5,207 nucleotides of DNA, taken from assembly GCA_024279075.1 (NCBI GenBank), contig JAJRRX010000423.1:1-5207 (forward strand). Direction: 5' to 3'. The notes beneath the pieces are model-generated. The model was not told the origin of the DNA. It saw only the letters and a program-made list of their open reading frames with translations, and searched no databases. Source of the stretch: Alphaproteobacteria bacterium. Lineage in GTDB: Bacteria > Pseudomonadota > Alphaproteobacteria > Rhodobacterales > Rhodobacteraceae. Shown here one piece after another: positions 1 through 5,207 of this stretch (the stretch's first letter is position 1; each line of letters starts with the position of its first letter). A program made the position numbers and the translations under genes.

Positions 1-60
1 AAACCAATAGCCGCTCCATAGCGCCGCACCCAGAAAAACCAGTTTGAACATCCATTTCAT
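1..60 (-). CDS. DUF2125-like envelope protein, N-terminus only
   Basis: The first 20 codons of a minus-strand gene lie here and the rest is beyond the left edge. The visible peptide reads MKWMFKLVFLGAALWSGYWF: two lysines, then a hydrophobic stretch ending in WSGYWF. This signal-anchor-like start with a WSGYW motif is, from memory, typical of DUF2125 proteins of Rhodobacterales, which are predicted to be exported or membrane-anchored and have no known function. A GGAG ribosome-binding site lies about six bases upstream of the ATG. The gene is divergent from the ChaC gene across a 56-bp spacer. The family assignment rests on 20 residues only, so it is tentative; that this is a real gene start is fairly secure. 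Confidence 0.6.
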   Translation of the reverse strand, partial: MKWMFKLVFLGAALWSGYWF

Positions 61-88
61 TTTAGGCTCCCGCTTTTAACCTGCACAG

Positions 89-97
89 AGTATACCA
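89..97 (-). promoter_or_regulatory. Possible extended -10 element for the DUF2125-like gene
   Basis: Read on the minus strand this is TGGTATACT: a TGn extension followed by TATACT, five of six matches to the sigma-70 -10 consensus. It lies about 30 bases upstream of the minus-strand ATG at 60, giving a leader of roughly 20 bases. No convincing -35 is present at the normal spacing, which is tolerable for an extended -10 promoter. The core GTATAC is palindromic, so it could also serve the plus-strand gene. It is a motif match only. Confidence 0.3.
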
Positions 98-103
98 CAA
101 GAA

Positions 104-108
104 AAGGG
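104..108 (+). promoter_or_regulatory. Ribosome-binding site that decides the ChaC start
   Basis: AAGGG ends eight bases before the ATG at 117, which is good spacing. The in-frame GTG at 108 overlaps this site and so could not use it, which argues for the ATG as the true start. Confidence 0.6.
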
Positions 109-116
109 TGGCCGCT

Positions 117-659
117 ATGCAATATGAAAACGGGATATGGGTGTTTGGTTACGGGTCGCTGATCTGGAACCCCGGCTTTGAATATGCGCGCAAGCAGCGG
201 GCAACGCTTTTGGGGTTTAGGCGGGCTTTTTGCCTGTGGTCAGTGCATTATCGGGGCAATGAGCAGCGCCCCGGCTTGGTGTTGGGGTTGGACCCAGCAC
301 AAGGCGTGGCCTGTGAAGGGGTGGCCTATTATATTGGTGCCGAGCAGGCAAAGCAGGTGCATGCATACTTGCGCGAGCGGGAGCTGGTTTCTTATGCCTA
401 TTTTGAGCAGGTGGAGCCGTTGCAGCTTGCGGATGGCTCAGAGGTGGCAGCGCTTTGTTATGTGGTCGACCCTACGCATAGCCAATATGCGGGCGGGCTG
501 GAGCTTGCGGCACAGGCGCGGGTGATCCGCGATGCCAAAGGCTCTGCCGGTGATAATCTGGAGTATTTGAAAAACACTGCCCAGCATTTGGCTACGCTTG
601 GCATTGCGGATGCAGATGTAGAAACCCTATGGCAGATGCTGGCAGCCGAAACCCCCTAA
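117..659 (+). CDS. chaC: ChaC-type gamma-glutamylcyclotransferase
   Basis: The predicted 180-residue cytoplasmic enzyme belongs to the ChaC family, which cleaves glutathione to 5-oxoproline and Cys-Gly. The N-terminal signature VFGYGSLIWNPGF (residues 9-21) is the diagnostic glycine-rich substrate-binding loop of the gamma-glutamylcyclotransferase fold. The RE-L motif at residues 88-90 (YLRERELVSY) supplies Glu89, the likely catalytic acid, in the position seen in ChaC proteins. GFRRAFCLWS (33-42) and RPGLVLGLDP (51-60) also fit the family. Length matches bacterial and human ChaC proteins, so the gene appears intact. The start was set at ATG 117 because of the AAGGG site; a GTG at 108 would add three residues. 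The older label 'cation transport regulator' comes from linkage to chaA in E. coli, and no transporter is adjacent here. The gene is divergent from a DUF2125-like gene and convergent with the LysM gene. Confidence 0.93.
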   Translation: MQYENGIWVFGYGSLIWNPGFEYARKQRATLLGFRRAFCLWSVHYRGNEQRPGLVLGLDPAQGVACEGVAYYIGAEQAKQVHAYLRERELVSYAYFEQVEPLQLADGSEVAALCYVVDPTHSQYAGGLELAAQARVIRDAKGSAGDNLEYLKNTAQHLATLGIADADVETLWQMLAAETP

Positions 660-665
660 GGGTTT
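649..665. terminator. Small hairpin between convergent genes, possible bidirectional terminator
   Basis: AAACCC at 649-654 can pair with GGGTTT at 660-665 around a five-base loop, with T bases following on the plus strand. It spans the ChaC stop codon and reaches the stop of the convergent LysM gene. With only six pairs, three of them A-T, it is a weak stem. Its place at the junction of two convergent genes five bases apart is the main support. Confidence 0.35.
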
Positions 666-1693
666 TAGTTGGTTAGCTGCGCCAAGTGTTGGTTTACGAT
701 AGTGAACCATTCGCCGGAGGACAGTATTTTTTCCAAGCCTGCATTTGTCATGTTCAGCACTTCCATCGCGGCGGGGTTCATTGTGTAGGCAATGGCGCGC
801 AGGGTGGAGGTTTTGGCAAATGCCGGAATATCTTCTATGCCAGCGGCCTTGGGCATGATCTCGCGATAGCTTTGATAATCAGCCACGATGGCATCAAAGC
901 GGCCACTTTCTAGCCCTGCAAGGCAATTTTGCAAATCGGGCACAATGGTCGAACTTGCATTGGCAGCCAGTATGCCGTTTTCGCGCAATATGTCCTCTGA
1001 ATGGAATTGCGGCACGCAGATGGTAGTGCCGGCAAAAGCCGCGGGGGCCTCGGCAGTGGCCAAAGGGTTGCCCTCCAAAGTGAATATCCCGAGGGTAATT
1101 TCATAAAGCGGGGCTGAAAAACTGTAATTTTCGCACACATATGCGGATTGTGGCGAGAGCGACGCAGGTGCGTCACATTGTGGCATCACCCATGGGAAGG
1201 AGAGCATCGCCGTTGGTTGAGTGGACACTCGCAGCAGGTCAGAGGTGGTTTCGGGCCGCGCGATATCCATCGCGCCCTCATAGCCGCCTTCCCGCAGAGC
1301 AGCGGCAAGAATATCCGGAATCACGCCTTTATTATCGCGGCCCATAAACGGGGTATTGCCCGCTTTGGCTGCAAATTGTGGCGCTTGATCTGCATTTGCC
1401 TCATTGCCAATGAGAGCCAAAAATGCGTTTGGTTGCAGGTTTCGCATGCCCTCGCGGCACGGAATTGCCAAAACCATGCCAATTTCAATGCTATTTGGGT
1501 TTTCGCCAACCATATCCAAATTGGCTTCGTAGATAAGTGGCGAAAGATCGCGCACGCCGTAATAACGCTCTGCGATCACCCTTAGCGTGTCTCCGGGAAC
1601 CACCGAATATGAGTCGCAATTTTCGGCGGCTTGGGTCGGGCTGGATGCCAGAATAATGGCGCTAAGCCCATATAAAACCAAACTTTTAAACAT
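665..1693 (-). CDS. Secreted LysM plus solute-binding (SBP_bac_3-like) fusion protein
   Basis: This is a predicted periplasmic protein of 342 residues. Residues 1-22 look like a Sec signal peptide with a likely cut after PTQA. Residues 27-79 form a LysM peptidoglycan-binding domain (YSVVPGDTLRVIAERYYG, then a P-N-x-I-x-x-G-M-x-L-x-I-P ending). Residues about 91-338 resemble a type 2 periplasmic binding fold: FSAPLYEITLGIFT (192-205), FAGTTICVPQF (220-230), LESGRFDAIVADY (261-273), and a C-terminal NAGLEKILSSGEW (317-329), all in the order seen in family 3 amino-acid-binding proteins. Six cysteines (26, 79, 173, 187, 226, 257) could form disulfides, with 26 and 79 bracketing the LysM. No permease or ATPase gene is near, so import is unproven; sensing or wall-anchored binding is equally possible. 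The ATG at 1693 was chosen over an in-frame TTG at 1705 because it gives a cleaner signal peptide; the only ribosome-site candidate is a weak GTGGTG. It likely has its own promoter. Confidence 0.85.
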   Translation of the reverse strand: MFKSLVLYGLSAIILASSPTQAAENCDSYSVVPGDTLRVIAERYYGVRDLSPLIYEANLDMVGENPNSIEIGMVLAIPCREGMRNLQPNAFLALIGNEANADQAPQFAAKAGNTPFMGRDNKGVIPDILAAALREGGYEGAMDIARPETTSDLLRVSTQPTAMLSFPWVMPQCDAPASLSPQSAYVCENYSFSAPLYEITLGIFTLEGNPLATAEAPAAFAGTTICVPQFHSEDILRENGILAANASSTIVPDLQNCLAGLESGRFDAIVADYQSYREIMPKAAGIEDIPAFAKTSTLRAIAYTMNPAAMEVLNMTNAGLEKILSSGEWFTIVNQHLAQLTN

Positions 1694-1726
1694 GATACAC
1701 CACAATAACGGTTACTTTACAGGGCG

Positions 1727-1755
1727 TTTATAGCATATTTTAGCAAAATTACCAA
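1727..1755 (-). promoter_or_regulatory. Sigma-70-type promoter candidate for the LysM/solute-binding gene
   Basis: On the minus strand TTGGTA (1755-1750) and TATAAA (1732-1727) are separated by exactly 17 bases, matching the -35 and -10 consensus at four and five of six positions. The predicted start of transcription near 1720 leaves a leader of about 27 bases before the ATG at 1693. The site sits in a locally AT-rich gap directly after the NfeD stop codon, so the downstream gene can be transcribed independently of the SPFH-NfeD pair. Confidence 0.5.
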
Positions 1756-2217
1756 CTATGTTTTAGTTACTTTTCCACGAAGGTTAACGCCTTGTGCTTC
1801 TGTCACCAAAATCCACTGGCCTTCTTCAGGGGCAATATCCTCCCACGTAGCAGGCCATTGCACCCCGTCGATCTCTACCTTACCTTGCGGGCCATTAACG
1901 CTTAGCACCTTTGCCTCGCGGCCAACCATGCTTTTGCCACGGGCATTCAGCGTGGATTGCGGCTCATCTTGCTCCACCCGCGCCATCAAGGCCCGCCCGC
2001 CAAAAAGCAATACAATGGAAAGCGTCGCGAAAAGGGCGACCAGCGCTTGCCCCGAAAGCCCCGGGGCCAGCCATGCCAGCAGCGCCATACACATGGCAGC
2101 AAGGCCGGGCCAGATAACCACAAAGCTCGGGGCCAGTATCTCAACCGCGACTAGCAATATACCGAGCGCCAGCCACAACCACGGGCTGGCCTCTGCGACC
2201 CATTCAAAAAAGGCCAT
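1756..2217 (-). CDS. NfeD-like (YbbJ-type) membrane protein
   Basis: This 153-residue inner-membrane protein of the short NfeD class is the usual partner of QmcA-type SPFH proteins (YbbJ in E. coli). Three hydrophobic helices are visible at about 13-29, 33-51 and 57-74. A soluble C-terminal domain follows (about 91-152), with the pattern LNARGKSMVGREAKVLS then GKVEIDGVQWPA, the signature of the NfeD OB-fold. It lacks the N-terminal serine protease domain of long NfeD proteins, as expected for this class. A good ribosome site, GGAAGGA, lies seven bases before the ATG, inside the end of the upstream qmcA gene. The start codon follows the qmcA stop directly (TAG-ATG), so the two are almost certainly co-transcribed and translationally coupled. 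By family knowledge the pair acts in membrane organisation or protein quality control; the exact role is unknown. Confidence 0.92.
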   Translation of the reverse strand: MAFFEWVAEASPWLWLALGILLVAVEILAPSFVVIWPGLAAMCMALLAWLAPGLSGQALVALFATLSIVLLFGGRALMARVEQDEPQSTLNARGKSMVGREAKVLSVNGPQGKVEIDGVQWPATWEDIAPEEGQWILVTEAQGVNLRGKVTKT

Positions 2218-3159
2218 CTATTTATCCTTCCCCGTAACCGCTTTAGCGATATCGGCAATGCCGGCTATTGAGCCAAGCAGGCCTGTGGCCTCCAGCGGGA
2301 TCATCACGGTTTTGCTGTTAGGAGAAGCCGCGACATCGCGCAGGGCTTCGGTGTATTTATTGGCAACAAAGTAGTTGATCGCCTGAATATCACCCTCGGC
2401 AATGGCTTTGGACACCATCTGAGTGGCCAGCGCTTCCGCCTCAGCCGAGCGCTCGCGCGCCTCCGCATCCCTAAACGCGGCTTCTTTGCGCCCCTCGGCC
2501 TCCAGAATTTGTGACTCCCGCTCGCCTTCGGCCATCAGAATGGCGGCCTGCTTGCTGCCTTCGGCCTGCAAAATGTCGGCGCGCTTGGTCCGCTCCGCCT
2601 TCATCTGCCGCGCCATAGCTTCGTTAATATCTGGCGGTGGCGCAAGGTCTTTGATCTCGACACGGGTTACTTTTACGCCCCAGCCGTGTGAGGCATCATC
2701 TATGACAGCAAGTAGTTTGTGGTTAATGGTATCGCGGTTAGAAAGGCTTTCATCAAGGTCCATCGAGCCGATCACGGCGCGGATATTGGTCATGGAAAGG
2801 TTGCGCAAAGCGCGCTCAAGGTCGCGGACCTCATAAGAGGCCTGCGCGGCATCGACCACCTGATAAAACGCGATTGCATCCGCCACCACCATCACGTTGT
2901 CTTTGGTAATCACCTCTTGCGAGTGAATATCAAGCACCGTTTCCATCATGTTGACCTTGGCGCCAACCTTGTCAACAACCGGCACCAAAAACCGCAGGCC
3001 GGGGGCCAGAGTGCGGGTATAGCGGCCAAAGCGCTCCACCGTCCATTCCTCACCTTGGGGAACGGTTTTCACGGTCATCCAAATGAGGATGATCGCAAAA
3101 ACCAGCAGGGCAATGGCGGGTGCACCGGTGGTGGTTAGCAAATTGATAAGATCGTTCAT
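2218..3159 (-). CDS. qmcA: SPFH/stomatin-family membrane scaffold protein, QmcA-type
   Basis: The 313-residue product closely resembles E. coli QmcA (YbbK) along its length, as recalled: VPQGEEWTVERFGRYTRTL (33-51), the NMMETVLDIHSQEVITKDN stretch (70-88), YEVRDLERALRNLSMTNIRA (109-128) and GDIQAINYFVANKYTEAL (256-273). Residues 13-30 are a single N-terminal membrane helix. The SPFH domain runs from about 33 to 190. Residues 196-239 form four 11-residue repeats, each with an A-E in its core (ILQAEGSKQAA, ILMAEGERESQ, ILEAEGRKEAA, FRDAEARERSA), the long helix that drives oligomerisation in this superfamily. The hydrophobic glycine-rich C-terminus (GLLGSIAGIADIA, 293-305) is also typical. QmcA-like proteins form large membrane-attached assemblies linked to membrane microdomains and the FtsH protease. 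A GGAG site lies five bases before the ATG. It is first of a two-gene unit with the NfeD-like gene and divergent from the stator-like pair. Confidence 0.95.
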   Translation of the reverse strand: MNDLINLLTTTGAPAIALLVFAIILIWMTVKTVPQGEEWTVERFGRYTRTLAPGLRFLVPVVDKVGAKVNMMETVLDIHSQEVITKDNVMVVADAIAFYQVVDAAQASYEVRDLERALRNLSMTNIRAVIGSMDLDESLSNRDTINHKLLAVIDDASHGWGVKVTRVEIKDLAPPPDINEAMARQMKAERTKRADILQAEGSKQAAILMAEGERESQILEAEGRKEAAFRDAEARERSAEAEALATQMVSKAIAEGDIQAINYFVANKYTEALRDVAASPNSKTVMIPLEATGLLGSIAGIADIAKAVTGKDK

Positions 3160-3194
3160 ATCATCTCCAAAAGTTGTAAAATTTCTGCGTGTAT

Positions 3195-3223
3195 ATACTA
3201 CATATAGGCATGAATGTGCCCAA
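3195..3223 (-). promoter_or_regulatory. Possible promoter for the qmcA-NfeD pair
   Basis: On the minus strand TTGGGC (3223-3218) and TAGTAT (3200-3195) are 17 bases apart, matching the -35 and -10 consensus at three and four of six positions. The predicted transcript start near 3188 would leave a leader of about 28 bases including the GGAG site. The -10 overlaps an AT-rich tract with the eight-base palindrome GTATATAC (3191-3198). The match is modest, but position and spacing are right. Confidence 0.35.
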
Positions 3224-3310
3224 AATGAAGGGTTTTTCCCATCTGATCTGTGTTATTTGCTGGTCAAACGCAACATTGAATGCTGTAATGCGCTATTATT
3301 TTGCGTTTCC

Positions 3311-3315
3311 AGGAG
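3311..3315 (+). promoter_or_regulatory. Ribosome-binding site of the MotA/ExbB-like gene
   Basis: AGGAG lies 12 bases before the ATG at 3328, somewhat longer than ideal, but it is the only strong Shine-Dalgarno match. An in-frame TTG at 3301 lies upstream of this site and so cannot use it, which favours the ATG. Confidence 0.5.
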
Positions 3316-3327
3316 ATCAAGCGCCCA

Positions 3328-4512
3328 ATGAAACTAGAGATTGAATTCAAGCGCGAACCATCGTTTTCAAGGCCGACGCGCCAAGCGATGATTATGTTGA
3401 TCGTTTTGGCCTTGGTGGCGGTCGGGGCCATCGCCGCCTTTCCGTCCATGTCGCAAATCTTTCTTGTTTCGCCCTATTTAAATGGCGTTATCATCGCAGT
3501 GTTTGTCATCGGAGTGCTGGCCTGCTTCTGGCAAATCCTCACGCTATTGGTGGCTGTGCGCTGGATAAAAGGCTTTGTGCTTGACCGCCCGGGCCACGAA
3601 TTCATCCGCGCGCCGCGCATTCTCGCCACGTTAGAGGCCTTGCTGCGTGATAGCCGCGCCCGCAAAAGCCTGACCTCGACCTCTAGCCGCTCAATCCTTG
3701 ATTCGGTGGGCACGCGGCTTGATGAACTGCGTGATATCACCCGCTATATCGCCAGCCTGCTAATATTTCTTGGCCTTTTGGGTACGTTTTATGGCCTTGC
3801 TACCACGGTGCCAGCCGTGGTGGACACTATCAAAAGCCTCGCCCCGCAAGAGGGGCAATCGGCTGCGGACACCTTTAAAAACCTAATGAACGGGCTAGAA
3901 AACCAACTCGGCGGCATGGGCACAGCCTTTGCGTCGTCCCTCCTTGGCTTGGCTGGCTCGCTGGTGGTGGGCTTGCTGGAGCTGTTTGCCTCGCACGGGC
4001 AAAACCGGTTTTATATGGAGCTGGAGGAATGGCTGTCCTCCATCACCACGCTGAGCTTGGTAGGTGATGGCGAAGGCGCGGCGGCAGGCAATGACCTTTC
4101 AGCGCTTTACGGCTTTATGGAACAAACCGCGATGCAGATCGAAACTTTAAAAGACGTAACCCTGCGCGGGGAAGAATCCCGGCAAAAAACAGATGCCACG
4201 CTGGGGCAGCTTGCCACGGCGGTCAGCGCTATGGCCAGTAATTCCGGCGGCGGGGCCGGGCTGGACGAAGAAGTGTTTGAGCGCATCGCCGCCTCGCAAT
4301 CAGAGATGACGCGCATTTTGCGCGACCGCGAAGAAAGTGCGGGCCTGCTTGATAGCGAAGCCCGCTCGCGCCTGCGCAATATTGATGTGCAACTCTTAAG
4401 GGTGCTGGAAGAAATGTCGGCTGGTCGGCAGGAAAGCATCGCCGATTTGCGCGGAGATTTGGCGCAACTGGCGCAAAGCATTTTGGCGCTGGCCAACACG
4501 CGGGGCAGTTAA
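3328..4512 (+). CDS. MotA/TolQ/ExbB-like proton channel subunit with cytoplasmic helical tail
   Basis: The predicted 394-residue inner-membrane protein has four hydrophobic segments at about 20-38, 50-77, 141-165 and 196-222, with a roughly 60-residue loop between the second and third, as in MotA. The third contains LGLLGTFYGLATT (148-160), matching the LGLxGTxxGI signature of TolQ/ExbB, so Thr153 lines up with the channel threonine. The fourth carries AFASSLLGLAG (200-210), where Ser204 replaces the second family threonine. Residues 240-394 form a mostly helical, charged cytoplasmic tail, interrupted by a SGGGAG hinge (306-311). By family knowledge, five such subunits surround two MotB/TolR-like subunits and rotate or work as the ion motive force is spent. 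The partner gene follows with no gap (TAA-ATG). No flagellar, Tol-Pal or TonB gene is seen, so the driven machine is unknown. TolQ or ExbB proper are about 230-240 residues, so this is a longer, distinct branch. Confidence 0.88.
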   Translation: MKLEIEFKREPSFSRPTRQAMIMLIVLALVAVGAIAAFPSMSQIFLVSPYLNGVIIAVFVIGVLACFWQILTLLVAVRWIKGFVLDRPGHEFIRAPRILATLEALLRDSRARKSLTSTSSRSILDSVGTRLDELRDITRYIASLLIFLGLLGTFYGLATTVPAVVDTIKSLAPQEGQSAADTFKNLMNGLENQLGGMGTAFASSLLGLAGSLVVGLLELFASHGQNRFYMELEEWLSSITTLSLVGDGEGAAAGNDLSALYGFMEQTAMQIETLKDVTLRGEESRQKTDATLGQLATAVSAMASNSGGGAGLDEEVFERIAASQSEMTRILRDREESAGLLDSEARSRLRNIDVQLLRVLEEMSAGRQESIADLRGDLAQLAQSILALANTRGS

Positions 4513-5207
4513 ATGGCCCTTGGTCGGCGCGGCAGTGGGCGCGAAACCCCCAATATATGGCCCGGTTTTGTTGACGCGATGACAGCGCTTTTACTGGTGC
4601 TGTTCTTCGTGATCTCGATCTTTATGATCGTGCAATTTGTGCTTTCTGAAACGGTTTCCCAGCAAGATGAGGAGTTGACCTCTCTGTCTGAGCAAGTAGC
4701 AGGGCTGGCTGATGCGTTAGGGCTAGAGCAATCGCGCGGGCGGGCGCTGAACACCAAGCTTGGCGAGCTTAACAGCGCGTTAACCGAGGCTGAAAGCCAG
4801 CGCATCGCCCAAGGGGCGCTGATTGCGACCCTGACCCAACAGCGCGACAATTTGCAAGGGCAAGTGCGCGAGAGCGCTAGCCGGATTACCGCATTCGAGG
4901 CCCAAATCGCTAATTTGATTTCAGAAAACCAAACGCTCGAAGGCACGGTCGTCGCGGCACAGGCAGAACTGGATGCCGAGGCTGAGGCCGCCAAGCTGGC
5001 CGCCGCCCGCACCGAGGCTCTGCGCGCCATGATCGCGGATCTGGAAACCGCACAGGCCAACAGCTCTGAGCAAACCTCGCAAATGCAAGCCCAGATCGAA
5101 AGTGCCACCCAAGCGCTGTTTTTGGCTGAAGCCGCCAAACGCGCGGCGCTAGCCTCGGCCTCCGACCGCGCCAGCGAAATTGCCGAACTACGCCAAGCGC
5201 GTGATGC
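4513..5207 (+). CDS. MotB/OmpA-like stator partner with long coiled coil, 3' end missing
   Basis: The frame is open from the ATG to the window edge, giving 231 codons without a stop. After a short basic, cytoplasmic N-terminus (MALGRRGSGRETPN), residues 16-43 form one membrane helix beginning WPGFVDAMTALLLVLFFVIS. Asp21 sits where MotB, ZorB and TolR carry the ion-binding aspartate, and the D-x-M-T-A context is MotB-like. From about residue 48 to the end, the protein is a continuous alanine-, glutamate- and glutamine-rich coiled coil (for example QIANLISENQTLEG) placed in the periplasm. By analogy with related proteins a peptidoglycan-binding OmpA domain is expected beyond the window, but it is not visible. 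The start abuts the upstream stop; a GGGG tract about seven bases before the ATG, within the upstream gene, is the likely ribosome site. An opposite-strand open frame across this region is a composition artefact. Confidence 0.85.
   Translation, partial: MALGRRGSGRETPNIWPGFVDAMTALLLVLFFVISIFMIVQFVLSETVSQQDEELTSLSEQVAGLADALGLEQSRGRALNTKLGELNSALTEAESQRIAQGALIATLTQQRDNLQGQVRESASRITAFEAQIANLISENQTLEGTVVAAQAELDAEAEAAKLAAARTEALRAMIADLETAQANSSEQTSQMQAQIESATQALFLAEAAKRAALASASDRASEIAELRQARD

Noticed and set aside
1148..1585. Plus-strand open frame opposite the LysM/solute-binding gene
   Set aside because: It has no recognisable motif or convincing ribosome site and lies opposite a well-supported secreted protein.
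2423..3138. Plus-strand open frames opposite qmcA
   Set aside because: They are rich in Ser/Arg/Ala or His and match nothing, while the minus strand encodes an unmistakable QmcA-type protein throughout.
3230..3240. GGGTTTTTCCC as a hairpin or operator
   Set aside because: It has only three base pairs around a five-base loop and the flanks do not extend the stem.
3276..3299. Promoter for the stator-like pair from TTGAAT (3276-3281) and TATTAT (3294-3299)
   Set aside because: The two hexamers are only 12 bases apart, too short for a sigma-70 promoter, and no better -35 is found at the right distance from TATTAT.
4509..5138. Long open frame on the minus strand opposite the MotB-like gene
   Set aside because: Its product is a serine-, alanine- and cysteine-rich low-complexity string with no recognisable domain. 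The plus frame gives a membrane helix with the conserved aspartate and a proper coiled coil, and continues a two-gene unit.
3328..5207. Zorya antiphage defence system (ZorA-ZorB)
   Set aside because: The two proteins share the stator plan with ZorAB, but the tail is much shorter than I expect for ZorA, no ZorC, ZorD or ZorE is visible, and the flanks are ordinary housekeeping genes. The downstream side is cut off, so it is unlikely rather than excluded.

Overview
This 5.2-kb window looks like chromosomal core or near-core DNA from an alphaproteobacterium, most likely of the Rhodobacterales/Roseobacter type. Three things suggest this: moderately high GC, a DUF2125-like N-terminus divergent from a ChaC gene, and the style of the stator-like pair on the right. 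The taxonomic call is inference from gene style, not from a marker gene. There are no RNA genes, insertion sequences, CRISPR arrays or phage genes.

Layout from left to right. Positions 1-60 (minus) hold the first 20 codons of a DUF2125-type envelope protein. A short divergent spacer separates it from a ChaC-type gamma-glutamylcyclotransferase (117-659, plus), a glutathione-degrading enzyme. Convergent with it, five bases away, is a secreted protein joining a LysM domain to a family 3-type solute-binding fold (665-1693, minus). Next come an NfeD/YbbJ-like membrane protein (1756-2217, minus) and a QmcA-type SPFH/stomatin protein (2218-3159, minus). These two abut as TAG-ATG and form the classic SPFH-NfeD membrane-microdomain pair. 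A 168-bp divergent control region follows. Then come a MotA/TolQ/ExbB-like proton-channel subunit (3328-4512, plus) and, directly abutting as TAA-ATG, a MotB-like subunit with the conserved transmembrane aspartate and a long coiled coil (4513 to beyond the window edge).

The common theme is the cell envelope: a membrane scaffold, a peptidoglycan-binding sensor-like protein, and a non-flagellar stator-type ion channel that probably docks on peptidoglycan. The most interesting unit is the stator-like pair, whose MotA-like member carries a 150-residue cytoplasmic helical tail and whose MotB-like member has an unusually long periplasmic coiled coil. It superficially recalls the ZorAB motor of Zorya defence systems, but nothing else in the window supports a defence role, and a housekeeping envelope function is more likely.
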